Assembly: GCA_018812925.1 (NCBI GenBank)
Contig: JAHJCU010000004.1
Span: 165,621-229,620, forward strand
Direction: 5' to 3'
Length of the DNA stretch: 64,000 bases
Source: Candidatus Omnitrophota bacterium
GTDB taxonomy: Bacteria; CAIJMQ01
Positions 1 to 8,077 of this stretch are shown here, one piece after another. The notes under the pieces were generated by a model that saw only the letters and a list, made by a program, of their open reading frames with translations, was not told the DNA's origin and searched no databases. Numbering within the stretch: position 1 is the stretch's first letter; each line of letters begins with the position of its first letter. Both the position numbers and the translations under genes were made by a program.

Positions 1-275
1 CCAAGATCTACTGCATTTGCATGGTTATAAAGCACTGTGTATTCAGCCTCTGGGTTTACCAAGTGCAAAGCAGAAATTGACTTCCCGTCACTTAATTTTA
101 ATTTGATAATCTCCTGCGAATCTTTATAACTAGCTGGTTGTGGCTGAAAAATCATATGGTCTGACCATACCAATGCAAAGACAAGGATGCATACGTAGAT
201 GAAGATTGTAGAACGAATGAGTCTACGGAGGGAAAATTCTCCGACCAGGAGTTTTCTCAAGGTTTTTTTGTCCAT
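1..275 (-). CDS. Alpha/beta hydrolase, 5' part only
   Basis: About 91 codons read leftward from an ATG at 275 and run off the window edge, so the C-terminal part is missing. The N terminus is basic (MDKKTLRKLL) followed by a single hydrophobic segment near residues 20-35, consistent with a membrane anchor or signal. The last visible residues, YTVLYNHANAVDLG, match the conserved 'HGNAxDLG' oxyanion-side segment that follows the first core strand in BEM46/YqkD-like alpha/beta hydrolases. The catalytic nucleophile would lie outside the window. The hydrolase fold assignment rests on this one motif and the anchor; the substrate cannot be inferred. Confidence 0.6.
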   Translation of the reverse strand, partial: MDKKTLRKLLVGEFSLRRLIRSTIFIYVCILVFALVWSDHMIFQPQPASYKDSQEIIKLKLSDGKSISALHLVNPEAEYTVLYNHANAVDL

Positions 276-351
276 GTCATAATTTTGCAGTCTAATCCAC
301 TGTTTCTATCATTATATTTTTAGTAATCCCTTCCAAAATACCTAAACTCAA

Positions 352-1944
352 TTATTTGGTTTCGGGTTGGTTTTCTGCTTCGGAAGGTTCCGGTATTCCT
401 AAACGAGTGCGAAGTGATGAAGCAATTGCAGGAGGCATCATTGGAAGAGAAGATTCTAAGCTGGATTTTTGCAAAGCATTAAAAGTGGGGAAAAGTTTTT
501 GGAAACGCGAAACGCTTCTTGCTGTTCTTTCGTAGACTGATTTAGCTAAAGATTGCAAATCTGCATAACGTTCGTCTTCTCCTGCTACAAGCGCCCAATA
601 ACTTTGATACATAATCCCAAACAGAACATCTGTGATATTAGGGATAGATGTCTCCTTAAAATCTAATTTTTCTATAAATTTAGACGCAACATAGTCAGGG
701 AAAGAACGATTAGCTATTTCCCCGGGATATTTATCTCTTAAGTAAATATAATATTTTTGCGCGAATTGTATATCATTCATTGTATATGCCATAACAACAA
801 CTTCACTTAACCAATACATCTGAGAACTCTTTATGCCTGTAGTTGGTTCTCCTGTTTCTTCTAATTGTTGGATAGCATCTTCATAATAAGCGTTTAAAGT
901 GTGGACAACTTTAAAATCAGGTGCAAGAATTAGCACTTCTTCGTTATTTATTTTCTTCACACTGACATTTCCCCATTTCCAAAGATGTCCCAAAGAAAAA
1001 TAAACCATTCTATAGTAATCCAATTCCCTCATGTCCGTGGCCTTTCTTTTACCTTCTTCTATCCAATACAGAGAATGCGCGGCCGATGATTTCCAATTTA
1101 ATGGGAAATATTTCTTTTCCAGTTCCAACATAAATACCGGGTCCATTTTAAATTCTTCGCGGAGTCTTTTCCCTCTTAAATATGCTTCTATCTTGGGGAA
1201 AGAGGGGTTTTGGGTAAGTTCTCTTAATTTTTCCGGCAGGACAGAGAAATTATCTTTGGAAATTTGGTTCCAATCTTTGAGAATATCTATTTGGTTTGCT
1301 GAAAAAGAAGATATTATTGTTTCTATACTTTTATCTTTTAGCAATTCTTCATAAGAAGAGTTTGAAACCATTTCTTCCAGAGTTATATCGCCAAAGGCAT
1401 CTTCCATTATTTTTGCCAACATTCTTTTATAATACGCGTTAAATTCATCTGAAGTGTCGGATATTTTGTGATATTGTATCCACGCAAGTTCTTGATAAAT
1501 TTCTGCCGAATCGGGGGTGTATTTCAACCCTTTGTCTCTTAATAGTTTAATCCCCTGATATATCCAGTTCCATCTTTCTTCCCCAGTGGGGAATTTTACC
1601 GAAATGTTATACGAAAGGTTCCACGCATTGAATATCCAAACTGTCGGCAAGTAAGGTTGAAGAAGCCCTATCCAATCGGAGAGTTGGACAAGCTCAAAAT
1701 ATTTACCATCGTCCTGCAATTGCTGTGCTCGTAACCACAAAAGGTTTACAAGAATTCCTCTAAAACCGCCAAGAAGAACCGTCGTAAAAACCAGTTCGGG
1801 AGGAAGTTTTTTTAAGGTAGCTTCTTCAGGTAAGATGGAACGCAATCTCTGTTGGACCTGAGAAAGCGGATAACTGCAGGCGTAAAAAAACAACAGAGCA
1901 ATTAGGAATATGACTATACTTTTATTTTTTCTATTCATTAGCAA
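352..1944 (-). CDS. Membrane-anchored TPR-like protein of unknown function
   Basis: A 530-residue protein with an N-terminal hydrophobic segment (about residues 9-24) that ends at a cysteine in 'FFYACSYP', which could be a lipobox or an uncleaved anchor. The rest is helical and rich in W, Y and L, with spacing that suggests degenerate tetratricopeptide repeats (for example 'PDSAEIYQELAWIQYHK' and 'FAQKYYIYLRDKYPGE'). It overlaps the upstream ABC-2 permease by 14 bases and is the last gene of the large minus-strand operon, so it probably works with that transporter at the membrane. I do not recognise a named family; the TPR-like call is from pattern only. Confidence 0.6.
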   Translation of the reverse strand: MLMNRKNKSIVIFLIALLFFYACSYPLSQVQQRLRSILPEEATLKKLPPELVFTTVLLGGFRGILVNLLWLRAQQLQDDGKYFELVQLSDWIGLLQPYLPTVWIFNAWNLSYNISVKFPTGEERWNWIYQGIKLLRDKGLKYTPDSAEIYQELAWIQYHKISDTSDEFNAYYKRMLAKIMEDAFGDITLEEMVSNSSYEELLKDKSIETIISSFSANQIDILKDWNQISKDNFSVLPEKLRELTQNPSFPKIEAYLRGKRLREEFKMDPVFMLELEKKYFPLNWKSSAAHSLYWIEEGKRKATDMRELDYYRMVYFSLGHLWKWGNVSVKKINNEEVLILAPDFKVVHTLNAYYEDAIQQLEETGEPTTGIKSSQMYWLSEVVVMAYTMNDIQFAQKYYIYLRDKYPGEIANRSFPDYVASKFIEKLDFKETSIPNITDVLFGIMYQSYWALVAGEDERYADLQSLAKSVYERTARSVSRFQKLFPTFNALQKSSLESSLPMMPPAIASSLRTRLGIPEPSEAENQPETK

Positions 1945-3250
1945 TTCCCAGTTCCCTATGCGAAAGATAGATTATAGCTACGACCAATAGTGGCAAAACT
2001 CCCAAAAGGATTATTCTTATAAAGAGAAAAGCCAAATAAGAAAAAGGCATCAAAAGAAAGTTTCCAATATAAGAATGAGGTAAAGCTTCGTTAAGAGGAG
2101 GCAAAATAAAAGAGATAAATTTCAAGGCGGGATAAGACAGACGATGAATTATACCAACCATTTCTTGCGCTTGAATTTCTCTGAATATAGAATTAAGCAT
2201 TATTTCAATAAACTCGTGTAGATAAGACATAAATATTAAAATAGAAGTTGATAGGACTGCTGTCAAATGCGAAACAATACATGAGAAACAAAGCCCTACC
2301 GAAAAGATAAAAGTTACAAGAATTAAAATGTTAAAATATCCCTTTATAAGATTCATCCAATAACTCCCTTGAGTATAAAGCAGTTTGAAATCCGATGCGG
2401 GGAATAAAACGCTAAGGTTAGTAGGTTCAATATTTAAATAGACAACATTGAGTTCTCCTTTGTCGCTTACCGCTTCTAAGGGGATAGGTAAGCGATGGAC
2501 AGTATCTTTTGGTTGGCTTGTTTCCAACTCAAAAGGAGCAGGTAAGGAAGGGTTACCCACGAGCCAATATCCTAAAACATTCTGTCCTTCCGAACCGGCG
2601 GTCTGAAAACGGTATGACAAGGATAAATTATCTGATTTGCCTGGCAAATCGCGTTGAGCTAAAGTTTTGCGAATACCTTTAAATGTCCAGACCATTTCTC
2701 CTTTTGCAAGGACAGGATAAATTTCTTTCCTATTATTCTGTCTCATTTGTAAAAAGGACATTAAAAATTTATCTTGAGATGACTCATCAGCTTGTACTGG
2801 AAATAATTCTATTTCTGTCATAAATATGTTTTTGTGTCCCGGAAAACTTTTTGTCAGATTATAAGAAACAAGCATGGAAGAAAAAGTCATTGACAATAAA
2901 AAACATGCGACAAGAACTATATTTATTGCTAACATCCCAAACCATTTGCCTAAAATTATTTCCCAGCGTCTAATGGGCTTGACATCTAATATCAGGAGCG
3001 TTTTCTTTTTCCATTCGCCGCTAATTGAAGAGCAAGAAAAAGAAATATTTGACACAGTAAAGATGATGGAGCTGATGATAAACGAATAAGTTACAAAAAC
3101 CTTAAACTTCCCTTCCGCAGTCCCGTCTCCCAATAAATTTGAACATAAAAATGGGACTAACAAAAGCATAATGATAATAGCGAGAGAGGTAGGGGTAAAC
3201 AAATAATATCGGAAAGCATTATGGGCTACTGCTATAATCCTTTTATTCAT
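1931..3250 (-). CDS. ABC-2 type transporter permease
   Basis: A 439-residue membrane protein. Two N-terminal hydrophobic segments (about 20-37 and 52-75) are followed by the short 'KKTLLILDVKPIRRWEIILGKWFGM' type loop that is typical of ABC-2 permeases, where a coupling helix precedes the next span. A large extracytoplasmic domain (about residues 140-290) follows, then four more C-terminal spans. It sits directly downstream of an ABC ATPase (76-base gap) and overlaps the TPR-like gene. A large external domain is unusual for a simple exporter and suggests a role in envelope assembly or gliding-type machinery, but the substrate is unknown. Confidence 0.75.
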   Translation of the reverse strand: MNKRIIAVAHNAFRYYLFTPTSLAIIIMLLLVPFLCSNLLGDGTAEGKFKVFVTYSFIISSIIFTVSNISFSCSSISGEWKKKTLLILDVKPIRRWEIILGKWFGMLAINIVLVACFLLSMTFSSMLVSYNLTKSFPGHKNIFMTEIELFPVQADESSQDKFLMSFLQMRQNNRKEIYPVLAKGEMVWTFKGIRKTLAQRDLPGKSDNLSLSYRFQTAGSEGQNVLGYWLVGNPSLPAPFELETSQPKDTVHRLPIPLEAVSDKGELNVVYLNIEPTNLSVLFPASDFKLLYTQGSYWMNLIKGYFNILILVTFIFSVGLCFSCIVSHLTAVLSTSILIFMSYLHEFIEIMLNSIFREIQAQEMVGIIHRLSYPALKFISFILPPLNEALPHSYIGNFLLMPFSYLAFLFIRIILLGVLPLLVVAIIYLSHRELGIANE

Positions 3251-3326
3251 ACTTCTTTATCCTAACATCAAACTTCAAACATCAAATTTATCGAAAGTTT
3301 TTAATTATTCTTTAATACTAGAACTT

Positions 3327-4196
3327 TTATTGTTCCTTATGCAATAGATCCTGAAGAAGTTCTTTGTCTACCTCATCAGATTTCTTTGTGGAGGATTTTT
3401 CTTCTTTTTCTTTTGAAATCGCTGCTATTTTCTTCTTTTCTCTTTCCTTTCTTTCTGCATATACTTTGTCTAAGAAGAACTTTTCCAGACGATGACTTTC
3501 GTTTTGGTACGGCAATAATAATTTGTCGACCTTGTCTATTGCTATAAATTCGCCTTGATAGAGTATTCCCACGCGGTCGCATATATTTTCTATATCCGAC
3601 AAAAGATGCGTTGAGATAAGCATTGTTTTCCCTTTTGATTTAAGTTCCAAGAATATGTCTTTTATTTCTTTTATCCCTATGGGATCCATTCCGCTTGTGG
3701 GTTCATCAAGAATCAACAGGTCGGGATCGTTTATGAGAGCTTGAGCAAGCCCGATTCTTCTTGCCATTCCTTTTGAATATTCTCCTACTGCACGCCTTTG
3801 ATATGCTTTTATTCCCAACAAATCTACAAGAAAGTCTATTCTTTCTCTTCTTGTTTTGGAGGGGAGATTAAATATTTTTCCGTAAAAATCTAAAGTTTCG
3901 CGTCCGTTAAGATAAGAATATAAATAATCTTCTTCAGGTAGATAGCCTATGAATTGTTTAGCAACATTATCCCCGGGATGCTTTCCGAAAACAGAGATTC
4001 TGCCACGGGTGGGATAAAGAAGCCCCAGAATCAATTTAAGTGTAGTGGATTTGCCGCTACCGTTAGGACCAAGAAGTCCCAAAATCTCTCCTTTTTCTAC
4101 GGAAAATGACAAATTTTTAATAGCCACTGCCTTTGGTTTTCCCCAGAAATCTTTAAATGTTTTCGTAACACCTTGTAATTTAATTAATTCATCCAT
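3327..4196 (-). CDS. ABC transporter ATP-binding protein
   Basis: A 289-residue nucleotide-binding subunit of an ABC-2 type transporter. Walker A GPNGSGKST is at residues 43-51, the signature YSKGM at 140-144 (K in place of the usual G), Walker B LLILDE at 160-165 and the switch His at 197. The ATPase core ends near residue 230. An extra C-terminal tail of about 60 residues is strongly charged (Lys/Glu runs) and probably a coiled helix. The partner permeases are likely the genes at 1931 and 10098. The highly charged tail is not part of the normal fold and may contact another operon product. Confidence 0.9.
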   Translation of the reverse strand: MDELIKLQGVTKTFKDFWGKPKAVAIKNLSFSVEKGEILGLLGPNGSGKSTTLKLILGLLYPTRGRISVFGKHPGDNVAKQFIGYLPEEDYLYSYLNGRETLDFYGKIFNLPSKTRRERIDFLVDLLGIKAYQRRAVGEYSKGMARRIGLAQALINDPDLLILDEPTSGMDPIGIKEIKDIFLELKSKGKTMLISTHLLSDIENICDRVGILYQGEFIAIDKVDKLLLPYQNESHRLEKFFLDKVYAERKEREKKKIAAISKEKEEKSSTKKSDEVDKELLQDLLHKEQ

Positions 4197-4237
4197 ATTA
4201 AAAGTTCCTAAATTGAAATTTTTACAAATTTATAATA

Positions 4238-6109
4238 TTAGATTGATTCGAATTTTACTATTCTAGCGCTGTTTAAAATAACGACCAGCGAACCTACTTC
4301 ATGATAAAGGGCGGCTACAATCGGATTGACAATTCCCATACCCGCAAGAGCCAAGCCGACAAGGACAAATGCTCCTCCCAACGCTATATTCTGATAAATT
4401 ATTTTATGAGCAAGCCGCGATAAAGAAATAAAAAACGGAACTCTTCTTAAGTCATTAGACATTAAAGCAATTGATGCGCTATTTATTGCCACATCGCTAC
4501 CCATAGCACCCATAGCTATTCCGATATCTCCCGCCGCAAGAGCCGGAGCATCGTTGATTCCGTCTCCTATTACTACTACATGATATCCTTTTCTTTGTAA
4601 TCCTTCTACAATTTCAAGTTTGGTTTCCGGTAAGCATTCGGCAACTACTTCTTCAAACCCGGACTCCTGGGCTATTTTTTGCGCAACTTCTTTAGTATCG
4701 CCGGTAAGCATTATAAGTTTTTTTATTCCGAGTTTCTTTAATTGTTCCGTGGTCTCTTTTGCCTCAATACGCATCTGGTCTTCGACCTGAATCCAACCAT
4801 AATATTGTCCATCCATAGCTATATGCAACACACTTCCCGAGTCCTTTCTTTGAGCCGAAATCTCTATCTTATTTTCCTTTAAATACGATTCCCTTCCTAC
4901 AATAAGTTTCTTCCCGTCTACTTTACCGGTAACTCCTCTTCCCCCAGTTTCCTTGAATTCTTCGGGTTCGGTCAGTTTTACATTAGCTTTTACGGCAAGT
5001 TCTCTTATCGCTCTTGCAACAGGATGTAGGGAGTGTTTTTCCAATGTAGCTACATAATAAATCAATTTATCGGGTGAAATTTCGCGTACAGGATTAATCG
5101 AGGTAACTCTTAGTTCACCGGTTGTTAATGTCCCTGTTTTATCAAAAACAACAGCATCTATTTCTGCGGCTATTTCAATCTTTCTGGCTTCCTTTATCAT
5201 CACTCCTTTACGCGCGGCTACAGAAAGAACGGCTATTATAGCCGTAGGTGTTGCCAAAAGAAGCGCGCAGGGAACGCCTACAATAATCGAAGAAATAGAC
5301 CTTGAGGCATCTCGCGTAAAGAAAAGTATCAAAGCTGCAGTCATAAGTATAACTGGTATATACCAATAGACATGTTTTTCTATTAGAGACATAATGGGAA
5401 TGCGGGTTTTTTCAGCTTCCAATATTAACTGTTTTACTTTGCCTAACGTTGTATCTTCCCCAATTTTTTCAACTTCAGCTAATATGGCGCCAGTAATATT
5501 GTTTGTTCCCTCAAATATGCGGTCGCCTTTTTGCTTATCAACAGGAAAAGATTCTCCGGTAATAGAAGCTTCGTTAACCGATGTATCGCCTTGCACTATA
5601 ACAGCGTCAGCCGGTATATTTTCACCGGGTTTAATTCGTATTATGTCCTTTGATTTAAGTTCTTTTACGAGGATATCTTTTTCTTCTCCGTCTCTAACAA
5701 TATGCGCCATAGGAGGAGTTAGTTTTAAAAGCGACTCGATGGCTTCTTGCGCGCCAAGAGCAGTCCTATGTTCTAAAAGCTCTCCCAAAACAAGTATAAA
5801 AGCAACTACACCGGCAGTTTTGTAATCTCCCAGCGCTATACAGGCAAGAACTGCTATGCTTGCAAGTTCGGTAAGCCTAAGTCCTCCCGTAAAAAATCCT
5901 TTGGAAGATTTTACTATCATAGGCAGGCCTAAAAGCAAAGCTCCTGCCAAAGCGCTAAGTTCGCTTATTAAAGGAGAATCCGGGAAAAGACGAGTTGCAA
6001 TAAAAGCATTAAAAATTAAAATTCCGCCTGTCAAGGTAATCAAAAGACTTCGCACTAAATGACTTTCTTCTTCGTGAAAGTGAACCGGATGGTAAAGTTC
6101 TGCTTGCAT
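4238..6109 (-). CDS. P1B-type (heavy-metal family) ATPase with a VPC motif
   Basis: A 623-residue ATP-driven cation transporter. The sequence shows TGES (184-187) in the actuator domain, DKTGT with the phosphorylated Asp323, an 'EKHSLHPVARAI' segment carrying the P1B HP motif, and GDGINDAPAL in the hinge. The transmembrane metal motif reads VPC (279-281) where most P1B pumps have CPC. There is no N-terminal HMA metal-binding domain; instead the N terminus is His/Glu-rich (HPVHFHEEESH). Metal choice cannot be assigned. The start codon overlaps the stop of the upstream SPFH gene by one base (TAATG), so the two are translationally coupled. Its position between SPFH proteins and an ABC transporter suggests a shared envelope function. 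Confidence 0.88.
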   Translation of the reverse strand: MQAELYHPVHFHEEESHLVRSLLITLTGGILIFNAFIATRLFPDSPLISELSALAGALLLGLPMIVKSSKGFFTGGLRLTELASIAVLACIALGDYKTAGVVAFILVLGELLEHRTALGAQEAIESLLKLTPPMAHIVRDGEEKDILVKELKSKDIIRIKPGENIPADAVIVQGDTSVNEASITGESFPVDKQKGDRIFEGTNNITGAILAEVEKIGEDTTLGKVKQLILEAEKTRIPIMSLIEKHVYWYIPVILMTAALILFFTRDASRSISSIIVGVPCALLLATPTAIIAVLSVAARKGVMIKEARKIEIAAEIDAVVFDKTGTLTTGELRVTSINPVREISPDKLIYYVATLEKHSLHPVARAIRELAVKANVKLTEPEEFKETGGRGVTGKVDGKKLIVGRESYLKENKIEISAQRKDSGSVLHIAMDGQYYGWIQVEDQMRIEAKETTEQLKKLGIKKLIMLTGDTKEVAQKIAQESGFEEVVAECLPETKLEIVEGLQRKGYHVVVIGDGINDAPALAAGDIGIAMGAMGSDVAINSASIALMSNDLRRVPFFISLSRLAHKIIYQNIALGGAFVLVGLALAGMGIVNPIVAALYHEVGSLVVILNSARIVKFESI

Positions 6110-7149
6110 TATTTAACTCCCTCCCATTTCGTTTCTTTACCAAGCAGTATTCTCAACTCATTTTCTTTTCCTCCAACAGGCGTCTGAAGGATAAACTTAT
6201 CTTCTAAATTGATAAGTAATGCTTCCATTTTCTCCTGATAAAAATAAGAAAGGTAAGTTTCCAATTCTTTACTGCCTTTTTTGAATTTTTGGGTCAATTC
6301 CTGAATGTATGTGGCATCTGCAAGTGTTTCATTAACAACGGTATTTCGATATGTTTGAGCTTCTGACAATATTATGGAAGCGTCTCCCCTAGCTGTATTT
6401 ATTACTCGGTTAGCATAAGTTCTGCCTTCGTTGATACGAGTGCTTTTGACCTGTTCGGCTCTGAGAACTCTGTTAAAAGCTTCAACTACACGCAGTGGAG
6501 GTGTAGAACGCTCAAGAGAAATAGTACTTATGGTTATTCCGGAATCCAGTGAATTTAATCTTTCTTGAGCTTTATAACGTATTAAACGGCTGATTTTTTC
6601 TAATTGTGTTCTTAAAGCTTCTTCAACGGATGAATTTCCTATGGCTTCTATTACTGCGTTGGAAACAACTGATTTAATAAGTTCTTCTTCGTCTTTTACG
6701 TTTACAATATAGGAGATAGGCTCTGTTATGTTGTAAGAAACCTGCAGGCGGGTATGAATTAAATTATTGTCTCCGCTAATACAATAACCATGTAGATAAG
6801 GTATAAACGATTCAGGCGCAGCTATTTGCGGATTGTCTAAGTCAGCGCTCCAAAAATCGCTGACTCCCAAAGATTTCACCTTTCTTGCAGGTATACGAAT
6901 TATTTTGTCTACGGGCTCGGGAAAAGACCAGTGAAACCCTGGCTCTAAAACGCGCCCTTCTCCGACTCCCACGATTCTACCCCATCGCAGTATAACAGCC
7001 ACTTCATCTTGTTTTACGGTAAATAACCCTGAAAAAGCAATATAATAGAGTACAAGCCCTCCCACGATTATTTTAAGAGCGTTAAAACTTAAACGCAGAG
7101 CTTTCGCAAGATATTCAAAAGCAGGTTGTTGATATTCTTTATTTTCCAT
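6109..7149 (-). CDS. SPFH/Band 7 protein, HflK-like (third copy)
   Basis: A 346-residue protein with one N-terminal membrane span (about 28-46) followed by the Band 7 core: 'FTVKQDEVAVILRWGRIVG' opens the domain and 'EPGFHWSFPEPVDKIIRIP' is the HflK-type signature. The C-terminal half is a long Arg/Glu-rich helix typical of SPFH oligomers (about 200-320). In HflK/HflC of the established family, such proteins form cage-like complexes around FtsH in the inner membrane. It is the third SPFH gene in a row, 17 bases after hflC, and it is coupled to the P-type ATPase by a one-base overlap. No FtsH gene is in the window. Confidence 0.85.
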   Translation of the reverse strand: MENKEYQQPAFEYLAKALRLSFNALKIIVGGLVLYYIAFSGLFTVKQDEVAVILRWGRIVGVGEGRVLEPGFHWSFPEPVDKIIRIPARKVKSLGVSDFWSADLDNPQIAAPESFIPYLHGYCISGDNNLIHTRLQVSYNITEPISYIVNVKDEEELIKSVVSNAVIEAIGNSSVEEALRTQLEKISRLIRYKAQERLNSLDSGITISTISLERSTPPLRVVEAFNRVLRAEQVKSTRINEGRTYANRVINTARGDASIILSEAQTYRNTVVNETLADATYIQELTQKFKKGSKELETYLSYFYQEKMEALLINLEDKFILQTPVGGKENELRILLGKETKWEGVK

Positions 7150-7166
7150 TATTTTACCTTTTCTAA

Positions 7167-8075
7167 TTATTCGTTTTCTTCTTCAAAATATTTCCCTAGA
7201 AATAAATCATAAGGCGGCGTACGATAGTCTAGAATTACTGTCGCATTTTTAGCCAGAGTAGTTTCTAACGATTCTAATTTTCTTAAGAAAATCGCAAGTT
7301 CTTCGTTTTCGGAAAAAACTTTATAATACTGGGCCGCTTCTGCGTCTCCTTCGCCCTTGATTTTTTTGGCTTCAGCGTTGGCTTCGGCAAGGATTCTTTC
7401 CCTTTCCGCGTCTGCTCTTGCTCTTATATCGCTTGCCATTCCTTCTCCTTCAGCCAAATATGTTTCTGCAATTCTTTCTCTTTCTCTTTTCATTCTTTCA
7501 AACACATCTTTAGTTACTTCTTGAGGAAATTGCATTCTTTTAAACACAACTTCAATTACCTCTATACCATATGTTTCTTCTGCTTCTTTGGAACATAATT
7601 CCCTGATTTTTTTTTGGATTTCGTCCAATTTCAGCATAGTTTCGTCCGTATTTATCAGATTGGAAAGGTCATAGGTCCCTATAATTCCATGTTCATAATT
7701 TCTAACAATAGATACTAATTTTCTTTTCGCTTCATCCTTATACCCCACCGACCTAAAAAATTGCAGTGGATTTTTAATTCTCCAAAAGGTAGAAGTTACG
7801 AGAATTATGTTTTTGCCGTCGCGCGTATATGTTTCCTCCATTTTACTTTCAAGAACTTGTATCCTTGCGTCGAATTTGTCTACTTTTTGTATCGGAGTAG
7901 GCGCTTTCCAATATAATCCGGCTTCTGTTATTTCTCTTGTAGGTTTGCCGAAAGTTGTTACGACTGCGGTTTCTCCTACATGAATCTGAAAAGCTACTAA
8001 ATATAATGTAAGCAGAACAAATATTACTAGCCCCAAAGAAAAAGTGTAAGGGTTCCAATTTCTTTCTTTTTTCAT
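7167..8075 (-). CDS. hflC: HflC-like SPFH/Band 7 protein
   Basis: A 302-residue protein with one N-terminal span (about 11-28), then 'QIHVGETAVVTTFGKPTREITEAGLYWKAP', the standard opening of HflC. The Band 7 core is followed by a helical segment 'AEGEGMASDIRARADAERERILAEANAEAKKIKGEGDAEA' (split here only in description), a coiled coil found in HflC. The family modulates the FtsH protease at the inner membrane. It starts 2 bases after the larger HflK-like gene stops, so they form one transcript. The symbol is given because the length and signature match HflC closely; the orthologue status relative to E. coli is inference. Confidence 0.85.
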   Translation of the reverse strand: MKKERNWNPYTFSLGLVIFVLLTLYLVAFQIHVGETAVVTTFGKPTREITEAGLYWKAPTPIQKVDKFDARIQVLESKMEETYTRDGKNIILVTSTFWRIKNPLQFFRSVGYKDEAKRKLVSIVRNYEHGIIGTYDLSNLINTDETMLKLDEIQKKIRELCSKEAEETYGIEVIEVVFKRMQFPQEVTKDVFERMKRERERIAETYLAEGEGMASDIRARADAERERILAEANAEAKKIKGEGDAEAAQYYKVFSENEELAIFLRKLESLETTLAKNATVILDYRTPPYDLFLGKYFEEENE

Positions 8076-8077
8076 TT

